NCBI RefSeq assembly: GCF_009861525.1 | Contig: NZ_WVHL01000003.1 | Span: 1-64,000, forward strand | Source of the DNA: Pseudomonas sp. LD120 | GTDB lineage: Bacteria; Pseudomonadota; Gammaproteobacteria; Pseudomonadales; Pseudomonadaceae | Direction: 5' to 3' | DNA length: 64,000 nt | In this document: positions 1-7,151 of the stretch, in pieces | How the letters are laid out: each line of letters begins with the position of its first letter | Position numbering within the stretch: the first letter of the stretch is position 1 | The notes under the pieces: generated by a model | Database searches by the model: none | The model's input: the letters and a program-made list of their open reading frames with translations, nothing else | What the model was told of the DNA's origin: nothing | Made by a program: the position numbers and the translations under genes

Positions 1-306
1 GTGCTGCCGGTAAAACGTGGTATTCGCGTGGCCAAGAAGCACATCCTGCTCTACATCCTGGCATTCCTGGTGGCGACCCTGATGCTGACCTTCAGCGGTT
101 ACGCCGGCATGAGCTACCTGGCGGTAGCAGCGGCGATGGGCATGTACTGGCTGTACATGGCCTGGACCGGCTACAAGGCGGTGGATGACACCGTGTGGGC
201 GCGCAAGCTCTTTGTGTTCTCGATCTTCACCATCACCGCGCTGAGCGTGATGATGTCGGTGGATTTCAAGGCCCCGACCGAGCTGTTGCTGACCTACGCG
301 CACTAA
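1..306 (+). CDS. cyoE: Heme O synthase (protoheme IX farnesyltransferase), C-terminal part
   Basis: The window opens inside this gene, so only about the last 100 residues are visible. The product is the UbiA-family membrane prenyltransferase that adds a farnesyl group to heme b, giving heme O for the cytochrome bo oxidase. The visible part holds three hydrophobic segments (about residues 14-32, 38-55 and 69-87) joined by the short loop [10 protein letters not shown], the pattern of the CyoE C-terminus. The stop is TAA at 304-306, followed at once by a hairpin terminator, as expected for the last gene of a cyoABCDE operon. The upstream cyo genes lie outside the window. Confidence 0.85.
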   Translation: MLPVKRGIRVAKKHILLYILAFLVATLMLTFSGYAGMSYLAVAAAMGMYWLYMAWTGYKAVDDTVWARKLFVFSIFTITALSVMMSVDFKAPTELLLTYAH

Positions 307-323
307 GCTGTCCAGGCCACAGA

Positions 324-359
324 AAAGCCCCGCCTTCGAGAGAAGCGCGGGGTTTTTTA
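324..359 (+). terminator. Rho-independent terminator after cyoE
   Basis: A GC-rich hairpin with CCCCGC (328-333) pairing to GCGGGG (347-352) is followed by a run of six T. It lies about 20 bases after the cyoE stop. A near-copy of the same hairpin loop (CTTCGAGAGAA) follows the cytochrome b561 gene. Confidence 0.85.
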
Positions 360-446
360 CATACGTGAACGAGTCACTCATCCTGGGTGACGATTCAGGT
401 TTACGCGGCCACGCTCTTCATCACCCCTGTCGCAAGGCTACCGGCG

Positions 447-719
447 TTAAGGCTCAGCTAAGTCCATGGCTTGTTGTTCTGCTACGTGCAACACGTCACA
501 TCCGTCCTGCAACAACAAGGTGGCCACACTGGAGAAACGCATCAGATCGAGGTCGTCGGCGTTGCGGCGGGTCATGCCGGAGACACTGTCCAGCAGGTCG
601 CGCGCAGCGCGGATGCGCAAGCCGGCGTAGATCAGCAGATCAAGCAAGGGCGCTTGAGGGTTGATAAAGGCGACAGGGTGGTCGGTGGTGCTGGAGGAGG
701 TGAAAGCTTGGTAATCCAT
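447..719 (-). CDS. Small DUF3077-like protein of unknown function
   Basis: A 90-residue soluble protein preceded by a plausible ribosome site (GGAGCG upstream of the ATG at 719). The central PLLDLLIYAGLRIRAARDLLDSVS, with an aromatic or charged helix and then a long amphipathic helix, resembles the short DUF3077-type proteins common in Pseudomonas genomes. No enzyme motif, signal peptide or membrane segment is visible. It lies on its own, pointing toward cyoE, and is probably monocistronic. Function is unknown; the family name rests on resemblance only. Confidence 0.55.
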   Translation of the reverse strand: MDYQAFTSSSTTDHPVAFINPQAPLLDLLIYAGLRIRAARDLLDSVSGMTRRNADDLDLMRFSSVATLLLQDGCDVLHVAEQQAMDLAEP

Positions 720-1112
720 AACGGTGACGCTCCATAACTTAGGTAGCTACCACCAATCGCGGCCAAACGAGGGAGGGTGGCAACTGTACGCGGGTTGGCC
801 GACCGGACCTAAGCATCCCGGCACACCCGAAGGTGTCCCACGCACAGTCGCCATAACACGAACGTGCGAGCGCAAAAAAGCGCTTGCCTTGTTATGGGTA
901 GCGCCTGTGCGCTTAGGATACTGACGGCCAAGTCAGGTCGCTGAATTGGCAGCGACGGGCGTCACTATATGGATGCCAGTTCGTCACCGCAAGAGCCGTG
1001 TTTTTCCGAGATGTAAAAGCAAGATGCCCGTAAGACTGAGTGCGATACCTTGTCTTGAGCCGCTTTTTCGCCGCGGGCATCGACTGTATTTTTCATCAAT
1101 GGGCGGGCTCCC
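720..1112. other. Intergenic region, no gene supported
   Basis: About 390 bases separate the small DUF3077-like gene from the PAAR gene end. Short frames here overlap each other and lack a ribosome site or family resemblance. It should hold the promoter of the 447-719 gene near 730-900 and the 3' end of the secretion operon transcript, but I see no convincing terminator or operator. Confidence 0.5.
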
Positions 1113-1382
1113 TCAGGCCTTCGCATACTGGGCTGTACAAGAGGACATGACGCTGCAGCCACAGGCCAGTGTCGCGGGTTCAAATGCCATCGGGCGGCCA
1201 TTATGGATCGCGCTGCCGTCACCACCGGACACCAGGGCATAAGTACCCAGGTGAGTCGGGCAAAGGGCTTTATCGCCGAGCAGGCATTGGGCAATGCCAT
1301 TCACCGGAAAGCCGCTGGCTTCAATCATGCTTCCCCCGCCTGAGTGATTGTCGCCCAAGCGGATTGCACCTCGTCCGGACAT
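1113..1382 (-). CDS. PAAR-domain protein, type VI secretion spike tip
   Basis: An 89-residue PAAR protein, the size of a single-domain spike tip. The fold signature is clear: an N-terminal GRGAIRLGD, a GxG-rich strand (NHSGGGSMIEASG), then a Cys/His set (C33, C41, H44, C74, C76), of which a subset probably binds zinc. PAAR proteins sharpen the VgrG trimer and can carry effectors. It is the last gene of the minus-strand secretion operon, 43 bases after the immunity gene, and has a strong AAGGAGG ribosome site before the ATG at 1382. The PAAR position at the distal end, away from vgrG, suggests that the toxin-immunity duplication occurred between adaptor-effector genes and this gene. Confidence 0.85.
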   Translation of the reverse strand: MSGRGAIRLGDNHSGGGSMIEASGFPVNGIAQCLLGDKALCPTHLGTYALVSGGDGSAIHNGRPMAFEPATLACGCSVMSSCTAQYAKA

Positions 1383-1425
1383 GTTTGCCTCCTTTTCATT
1401 GAAGGTGTTGTCGTGTACTCATCAC

Positions 1426-2340
1426 TCACAACCCCGCCGGCAAAACCTGCGGATCACGCTGACGCACAACGGCCAGAAACTGCTCCAGCAACTCGTCGCG
1501 CTCGGTGACGGCGCCCGGCAGGCAAGTGATCGCGGCGTAGGGTGTCTTCATCAAGGGGTGGTCGATTTCTTTGGGGTTAGGCAGGCCAAGTAGGTCACGC
1601 AGACGTAAGACAGCAAGGATTTCAGTGGGATGAACAGCCAGGAAAACCGAACCGAATTCAAACTTTCCGCTGTCATCCTCGCGCTCGGTCAAAGCGATAC
1701 GTTCCACGTGGGTATCGCAAGCCAGCAGTAGCGCAGGTAGCAGCACATCGGGATCGGGATTGCGCCAGTTGGCCACCAATTGCCCCCAGGCCAAGTCACG
1801 GGGCAAGGCGTGCTTCTCCAGATCGAGGGGTTGGCCCAGCCAGTCGCCGATAATGCTCAGGCCGAAGGCGGCGTAGCGCAGGGTGGTACCGAGGGGTAGG
1901 TCATGACCGTCACGAATGCCATAACCGCCCTCGATACCTGCGAACAATGTTTCATGATAGGGCTTTACCAGTTCGGGCTGCCCTGTAGCGATAGCCCCTA
2001 GCATCAGGTGAGTGGCACCATCCAGGTCTCCACTTGTTTCATCGTGAGTACCTTTGACATTTTTTATATCTATTGCTTTTGCATACACCATCCGTGCAAA
2101 AGCATGGGTCAGATGCTGGTTGGCCAAGCTCCATTGTTCTGTCTCTGCAATCAAAAGGCTTTTTTTTACTTTCTGCATCCCTAATGCAAAGAGTCCGAAG
2201 ATTCCATCAACGGCAGCTCCAATATCCCCCTGACCTTCTAGGTATTCCTCAAAGTCAGTCGTCGGAAAAGAGCGGCCTGATGCCCATTCCTTTGTTTTTC
2301 GAAGACTTTTTTCCAGTCTACTCATAGCGGTTTTTGCCAT
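1426..2340 (-). CDS. Immunity protein (Imm49-like), second copy beside the orphan toxin end
   Basis: A 304-residue soluble, helix-rich protein nearly identical in its last 200 residues to the product at 2898-3812, and diverged over about residues 35-100. It is likely to neutralise the nuclease domain encoded next to it. The resemblance to the Imm49 family (helical immunity proteins beside polymorphic toxins) is my recognition, not a search result. The frame is open to GTG codons at 2352, but the ATG at 2340 matches the start of the sister copy, so I use it. The stop codon of the orphan toxin fragment lies six bases upstream, so translation may be coupled. The diverged N-terminal third suggests a different cognate specificity or relaxed selection. 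Confidence 0.7.
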   Translation of the reverse strand: MAKTAMSRLEKSLRKTKEWASGRSFPTTDFEEYLEGQGDIGAAVDGIFGLFALGMQKVKKSLLIAETEQWSLANQHLTHAFARMVYAKAIDIKNVKGTHDETSGDLDGATHLMLGAIATGQPELVKPYHETLFAGIEGGYGIRDGHDLPLGTTLRYAAFGLSIIGDWLGQPLDLEKHALPRDLAWGQLVANWRNPDPDVLLPALLLACDTHVERIALTEREDDSGKFEFGSVFLAVHPTEILAVLRLRDLLGLPNPKEIDHPLMKTPYAAITCLPGAVTERDELLEQFLAVVRQRDPQVLPAGL

Positions 2341-2345
2341 TTTTT

Positions 2346-2865
2346 TCACCACGTATTGAGTTGAATCCCAGAGCCATCGCCAACTAATTTGCTTAAACTT
2401 CCCTGGGAGTCGAAGAATATTTGTGCGTGGAGGTATTCGATTTTTTTGTTGCGCTGCGTTCCCCTAATGGCTTTCATTTTTTGTCCACATTTGGATCAAC
2501 TTCGACCATTTTTTCGGGTGTCCATCCTCCTCTTTCTGATTCTATTTTATCTATCAGTTCCTTGAGCTTTTTCGCCCCACCTCCCTTCTGCGTCTTATTA
2601 AACCCCGGCGTCCTCACCCCGCCCAAAGTTGCCTTGGTTTCAATCACCAGCAGCGTGTCCTCGGTAAAGTTTAAGGTCTTGGTCGGCGCCGTGCCTTTGA
2701 CCCCATCAATAAAATGCCGCTCGGCATCGGTAGGTACGCGTACGGTGATCGAGGGCGGTGGCGGGACCCACACCAGCATGTCGAGTCCATGGCCACTCTT
2801 GTTGGACAGGCCGAAGCGGTTGGGGACCTTGGCGTTGTCGCTGTAGCCGAGAATGCGTTTGGGCT
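2346..2865 (-). pseudogene. Orphan effector C-terminal domain, frameshifted
   Basis: This block repeats the last ~170 codons of the effector at 3819-5738, from the PKRILGYSDN segment to the terminal QLNTW. It includes the nuclease motif residues (GLDMLVW and IETKAT), so it is a headless toxin domain with no delivery part. At the run of A that encodes VDKK it has six A where the full effector has seven. This shifts the frame to an immediate TGA. The tail then continues in another frame (KIEYLHAQIFFDSQG) to the TGA at 2346. A start-less frame runs into the block from the preceding immunity gene. The last variable helix before the frameshift differs from the full toxin (KKLKELIDKIESERG versus QKMKEMMKKIRLTREG). 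Confidence 0.85.
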
Positions 2866-2897
2866 GCCCCTTTCGATCAGGGCCGCGGCATTTGCAT

Positions 2898-3812
2898 TCA
2901 CAGCCCCACGGGCAAAACCTGCGGATCACGCTGACGTACAACGGCCAGAAACTGCTCCAGCAACTCGTCGCGCTCGGTGACGGCCCCCGGCAGGCAAGTG
3001 ATCGCGGCGTAAGGCGTCTTCATCAAGGGGTGGTCGATTTCTTTGGGGTTAGGCAGGCCAAGTAGGTCACGCAGACGCAAGACAGCGAGGATTTCGGTGG
3101 GATGAACAGCCAGGAAAACCGAACCGAATTCAAACTTTCCGCTGTCATCCTCACGCTCGGTCAGAGCGATGCGCTCCACATGGGTATCGCAAGCCAGCAT
3201 TAGCGCAGGTAGCAGCACTTCGGGATCGGGATTGCGCCAGTTGGCGACCAATTGTCCCCAGGCCAAGTCACGGGGCAACGCGTGCTTCTCAAGGTCGAGC
3301 GGTTGGCCCAGCCAGTCGCCGATAATGCTCTGGCCGAAGGCGGCGTAGCGCAGGGTGGAACTGAGGGGTAAGTCGTGACCATTGCGGATTCCATAACCTT
3401 CTTCAATGCCAGCAAACAACACCTCATGATAGGGTTTAACGAGTTCGGGGCGGCCCGTCGCAATAGCGCCTAGCATCAGATGAGTGGCACCATCTAGATC
3501 ACCAGCAGATTCACGATTAGTACCTTTCAATCTTTTTATATCGATTGTTTCAGCATACAACGTGCGTGCAAAACCATGGGCCATATGCTGGTTAGCTAGG
3601 CTCCATTGTCCTGTCTCGGCAGCTAACAGGCTTTGTTTTATTTTCTGCATTCCCAAGGCAAAGAGCCCGAAGATGCCATCAACGGCAGCTCCAATATCCC
3701 CCTGGCCTTTAAGGTATTCCTCAAAGTCAGTTGTCGGAAAAGAACGCCCTGATGCCCACTCCTTCGTTTTGCGCAGGCTCTTTTCCAGCCTGTTCATCGC
3801 GTTTTTTGTCAT
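2898..3812 (-). CDS. Immunity protein (Imm49-like) for the adjacent T6SS effector
   Basis: A 304-residue soluble protein with no signal peptide, placed directly behind the effector gene with 6 bases between the effector stop and its ATG. This is the usual order of a type VI effector and its immunity gene. It starts with a basic helix (MTKNAMNRLEKSLRKTKEW), then a long helical body with motifs GDLDGATHLMLGAI and SVFLAVHPTEILAVLRLRDLLG. The cytoplasmic location fits protection against a DNA- or RNA-cleaving toxin. The paralogue at 1426-2340 shares its C-terminal two-thirds almost exactly. The Imm49 assignment is by resemblance and moderately sure; the immunity role is an inference from position. 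Confidence 0.75.
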   Translation of the reverse strand: MTKNAMNRLEKSLRKTKEWASGRSFPTTDFEEYLKGQGDIGAAVDGIFGLFALGMQKIKQSLLAAETGQWSLANQHMAHGFARTLYAETIDIKRLKGTNRESAGDLDGATHLMLGAIATGRPELVKPYHEVLFAGIEEGYGIRNGHDLPLSSTLRYAAFGQSIIGDWLGQPLDLEKHALPRDLAWGQLVANWRNPDPEVLLPALMLACDTHVERIALTEREDDSGKFEFGSVFLAVHPTEILAVLRLRDLLGLPNPKEIDHPLMKTPYAAITCLPGAVTERDELLEQFLAVVRQRDPQVLPVGL

Positions 3813-3818
3813 TGTTTT

Positions 3819-5738
3819 TCACCACGTATTAAGTTGTATGCCTGAGCCATTATCAACGAGCCTGTTCAAGCCTCCCTGCGAGTCGAAAAATATTTGTGCA
3901 TGAAGGTACTCAATCTTTCCGTTGCGCTCTGCGTCCCTGATGGCTTTCATTTTTTTGTCCACATTTGGATCAACTTCGACCATTTTTTCGGGTGTCCATC
4001 CTTCTCGGGTTAACCGAATTTTCTTCATCATTTCCTTCATTTTTTGCGCCCCCCCTCCCTTCTGCGTCTTATTAAACCCCGGCGTCCTCACCCCGCCCAA
4101 AGTTGCCTTGGTTTCAATCACCAGCAGCGTGTCCTCGGTAAAGTTTAAGGTCTTGGTCGGCGCCGTGCCTTTGACCCCATCAATAAAATGCCGCTCGGCA
4201 TCGGTAGGTACGCGTACGGTGATCGAGGGCGGTGGCGGGACCCACACCAGCATGTCGAGTCCATGGCCACTCTTGTTAGACAGGCCAAAGCGGTTGGGAA
4301 CCTTGGCGTTGTCGCTGTAGCCGAGAATGCGTTTGGGCTCCACCTCCCATTTTTGGAGCAGCGTCGCGGCAAAGGCTTCCTCGCCGGCATCACCGACGAT
4401 CTTGCCGATTCTGCCCACCACCTTGAGGCTGCCGCAGTGCTGCACGATCAACATGGTGAGTCGGTTGCGCAAGGTGTTGGACATGACCGCGTAGTTGGCT
4501 TTGCCCATGGGGGAGCTGTAGCCAACCTGGCTGCTGTTGGTGTCCAGCGAAGGGCGATCGAACCACTCGCCGCTGCCGGTCTGATGATCTCTGTTCCTGG
4601 CGCTGTAGCCACCTTCGCGCTTGCTGCCGCGCAGTTCGATGGCCAGGGGCTCGGCAGAGGTGTGGCCGCCCAGGCGCTTGCGTTGCTCCTCGCTCAGGAC
4701 CTGGACATCGAGTGCGGCCGAGGCCGGAGCGTCGCGGCGTATCTTGCGCAAGATCCAACGCGCCCCGCCAAAGGCCGCGGGGGTCAACATGACCAGGTTG
4801 ATGAACATGAACACCTGGCGCCCGCGCTCTGCGCCGTCCTTGGGGTCGGCAAGCTGTCCCAGGCTGGCGAAGAGTTTTTCCCCAACGTCGATGTCTTCGC
4901 CGGTGATGAGCTTGGTGCTGCCGCTGCCGATGGCATTCAAGGCCAGCGCCGTGTCGATGGCGGCGATGGTGTAGCGAATGGCCTTGTAGCCTCCGAACAG
5001 GCCGCGTCCCACAATGCCCACCACCGGGATCAACGCCAGGACGCCAAAGACGATCTCGGTAACGGCGAAGACCTTCATCCAGGTCTTGTCGATGTCCTTG
5101 GCCCGTTGCAGGTGCCGGGCCAGATCCTCGGCCGCCTTGGCCAGGTCGTATTGACCGCTGATAGTCCAATTGAAACTGCGCAGCGCAGGGCGTTCGCCAT
5201 AGGCGCCGATGGTACGGTCGTCGGCGTAGCGGGCGCTGGTAAAGGTCCAGAAATAGATCCGCCGATCATGGAAGACGAAGTTGTCATTGCTGCAGGCAAT
5301 GTGTGGCGGTGTTGGTTGGATGCCGGCGACTTCCGCCCAGAAGCGCGGGGTGACGTAGTTTTCGGTGTCCATTTCGTCATCCAGGCAGACGAACTCGTAA
5401 CCCTTGGCTGCGACAAAGGCATAGAGCTCGGCCAGATAGGTCTCGCCACGGGTCGCGCCCAGGCTGTCGATGACCTGCAACAAGTAGGCATCCCGGAAGT
5501 TCTGAACCTTGTCGTTAATCCACGGGTTGCGGGTAAACCAGTCGCTGGTGGCCGCCTTCTCGTGGGACGGAATGCCCAACAGCAGGTCCGCGTCTCGGGG
5601 CCCCGCTGGGCCGTTGAGGGCGAATGGAACCCCCAGTTCGGTGCAGGCTGCGCACACGCCCCTGGGGCTTGGTGCCTGGTTATCCATCGCGTCCTGGGCG
5701 AGTTTTTCGTAGCTGGCGTTGACAGGGTTCTCAGCCAT
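3819..5738 (-). CDS. Type VI secretion effector with C-terminal PD-(D/E)xK nuclease-like domain
   Basis: A 639-residue protein encoded behind vgrG and a DUF4123 adaptor. The N-terminal ~210 residues form an unassigned delivery domain that includes a CxxC pair (C29, C32). Residues about 222-245 and 306-322 are hydrophobic and could insert in a membrane. The C-terminal ~190 residues show a restriction-enzyme-like arrangement: E453/E454 in a helix, D495 in GLDMLVW, then E542-T-K544 in VIETKAT. This is the pattern of Tox-REase nuclease toxins, as in P. aeruginosa TseT, which sits in a comparable gene order. The start ATG overlaps the end of the upstream gene by 8 bases. The C-terminal part is duplicated downstream. 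Nuclease activity is inferred from the motif. Confidence 0.78.
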   Translation of the reverse strand: MAENPVNASYEKLAQDAMDNQAPSPRGVCAACTELGVPFALNGPAGPRDADLLLGIPSHEKAATSDWFTRNPWINDKVQNFRDAYLLQVIDSLGATRGETYLAELYAFVAAKGYEFVCLDDEMDTENYVTPRFWAEVAGIQPTPPHIACSNDNFVFHDRRIYFWTFTSARYADDRTIGAYGERPALRSFNWTISGQYDLAKAAEDLARHLQRAKDIDKTWMKVFAVTEIVFGVLALIPVVGIVGRGLFGGYKAIRYTIAAIDTALALNAIGSGSTKLITGEDIDVGEKLFASLGQLADPKDGAERGRQVFMFINLVMLTPAAFGGARWILRKIRRDAPASAALDVQVLSEEQRKRLGGHTSAEPLAIELRGSKREGGYSARNRDHQTGSGEWFDRPSLDTNSSQVGYSSPMGKANYAVMSNTLRNRLTMLIVQHCGSLKVVGRIGKIVGDAGEEAFAATLLQKWEVEPKRILGYSDNAKVPNRFGLSNKSGHGLDMLVWVPPPPSITVRVPTDAERHFIDGVKGTAPTKTLNFTEDTLLVIETKATLGGVRTPGFNKTQKGGGAQKMKEMMKKIRLTREGWTPEKMVEVDPNVDKKMKAIRDAERNGKIEYLHAQIFFDSQGGLNRLVDNGSGIQLNTW

Positions 5739-6573
5739 GGTCGGCCTCCATCAGGATGTTCTGGTGTTGGCGCAGGAAGGTCGCCAAGGCATGGCTTCGG
5801 GCAGACAGATCGGTGACTTCGTCGAGTGCGCGATGCAGGGTTTTAAGCAGTGGATTGAGGTGGTAGAAGCGACCGAAGCTTGCGGCCAACAGCAGGTGAT
5901 GAGTCAACAGCAGCAGGCTGGTACGCGCCACGCCATGAAGATCATCGGTAGGCAGCGGCACGGGCAGGCCCATCTCCTGGTAGATCCGGTACTCGTAGGC
6001 GGTCAGCGCCTTGCGCTTGATAGGAGCCAATCCGAGAAATTCGCAGGCATCGGCTTCGTACAGCATGAACAGTTGCAGAACGTCTGCTGCCTTTAGCACG
6101 CCGCGCAAGGCCGCTAATCGCTGAAACGCCGACCAGATAGCGTCGTGACCGAGTTTTTCGCTGGGAATGGACAGGATGTCGAGGGTCACCTCATGCATCG
6201 AGCACTGCACGGACTCAAGCTGCCGACGCAGCTTGATCGCGGTATTGACCGCCATGTCCAGGCGCATGTCCTGTTCCATGCCTGAATCGTCGAGGATGAG
6301 AGCAACCTGTGCGTAGGCCGGATCACGTTCCCAGTGCAGCCCCAGCAGGACACTCAAGGTGATGTGGCTGCTGTACGACTTACCCTGATCGCAGCCAGCG
6401 GCTGTGGCATTGACGCCAGCCTGGTTGACCAGACCTTGCACACAGTCCGGCTGACTGGGGAGGCGGGGTATGACGGCTGCCAGGGTCTGGCACAAATAGC
6501 GCGTCAGCCTGCGGTTTGCCTGCTCGCGCTCAATGCGCTCCATCGCGCTTAAGTCCAGGGTGTTCAGGGCCAT
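5731..6573 (-). CDS. Unrecognised protein between the T6SS adaptor and effector
   Basis: A 280-residue soluble, leucine-rich, mostly helical protein that I do not recognise. It has no signal peptide, membrane segment or catalytic motif. Its ATG overlaps the stop of the DUF4123 gene (ATGA), and its own end overlaps the effector start by 8 bases, so the three are translationally coupled. By analogy with the P. aeruginosa tseT locus, where a co-adaptor gene sits between adaptor and effector, it could help load the effector onto VgrG. That is inference from gene order; no sequence similarity to co-TecT can be claimed by eye. Confidence 0.7.
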   Translation of the reverse strand: MALNTLDLSAMERIEREQANRRLTRYLCQTLAAVIPRLPSQPDCVQGLVNQAGVNATAAGCDQGKSYSSHITLSVLLGLHWERDPAYAQVALILDDSGMEQDMRLDMAVNTAIKLRRQLESVQCSMHEVTLDILSIPSEKLGHDAIWSAFQRLAALRGVLKAADVLQLFMLYEADACEFLGLAPIKRKALTAYEYRIYQEMGLPVPLPTDDLHGVARTSLLLLTHHLLLAASFGRFYHLNPLLKTLHRALDEVTDLSARSHALATFLRQHQNILMEADHG

Positions 6574-7151
6574 CAGCTACCCACCTTCGCCGTCACTTCA
6601 TGCCAAACCAGACAACCATCGAATATGGCTGCGCTGTCGTCTTGCTGTTCGAACAGGGGTTGCACCCACCGCGACAAGCCGCTGTGTGGCCCATGAAAAT
6701 ACAGTGCTTCAATGCCGCCCTCGGCAAACAGTCGTGCCAGGGGGGCTGGGGCGTGAGAGAGCGAGGCCACGTAGGTGTGCAGCGCGTCCGGATGGCCCAG
6801 GCGCAGGAAGAAGAAACGCCCCTGATCTTCGAATTTGCTGAAGCGTCGCAGGTGTTGCCACAACTCGGCGAAAGGTCGCCGGCTGAACAGCCAGGTCAAG
6901 GCCAGCCGATCATAGTGTTCGCCCAGCCAACGATCAAAATCGCTTCCCGGCTCGACCTGGCACAGGTGCGGCGCGTGTTGTTCCAGGCCGTTCATCGACT
7001 CCAAACGCCACAGTGAGCGGTGGGTGACACCATGGAACTCCATGCGTGCAAGCAGATGACGCTCGGCCGATGCCTCGACCAGAACGAAAGCCGATGGGGG
7101 ATTGGAACGTTTGAGCAGAGCGAGCTCATCAAGGTGTTGAAAGGCACTCAT
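6573..7151 (-). CDS. DUF4123-type T6SS effector adaptor (chaperone)
   Basis: A 192-residue soluble protein of the DUF4123 (Tap/Tec) adaptor type, which binds an effector and loads it on the matching VgrG or PAAR. Typical features are the early FVLVEAS strand, GxxxxSLWRLE, the acidic-aromatic DFDRWLGEHYD segment and the RPFAELWQHLRRF helix followed by GRFFFLRLGHPDAL. The ATG at 7151 overlaps the vgrG stop (ATGA); a longer frame upstream is less likely because the overlap start fixes the coupling. It lies directly between vgrG and the effector genes, as expected for the cognate adaptor. Confidence 0.85.
   Translation of the reverse strand: MSAFQHLDELALLKRSNPPSAFVLVEASAERHLLARMEFHGVTHRSLWRLESMNGLEQHAPHLCQVEPGSDFDRWLGEHYDRLALTWLFSRRPFAELWQHLRRFSKFEDQGRFFFLRLGHPDALHTYVASLSHAPAPLARLFAEGGIEALYFHGPHSGLSRWVQPLFEQQDDSAAIFDGCLVWHEVTAKVGS

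Larger units (their letters stand above)
1426..4325 (-). repeat. Tandem duplication of toxin C-terminus plus immunity gene
   Basis: Two direct repeat units, about 1426-2865 and 2898-4325, each carry a toxin C-terminal segment followed by an immunity gene. The units are nearly identical in the toxin core and in the last two-thirds of the immunity gene, and diverged around the toxin tail and immunity start. The join near 2866-2897 is about 30 bases of sequence not seen in the full effector. Confidence 0.85.

Noticed and set aside
4188..5816. Long plus-strand frame of 542 codons opposite the T6SS effector
   Set aside because: It is antisense to a clear effector gene in the GC-rich third-position pattern and has no recognisable domain.
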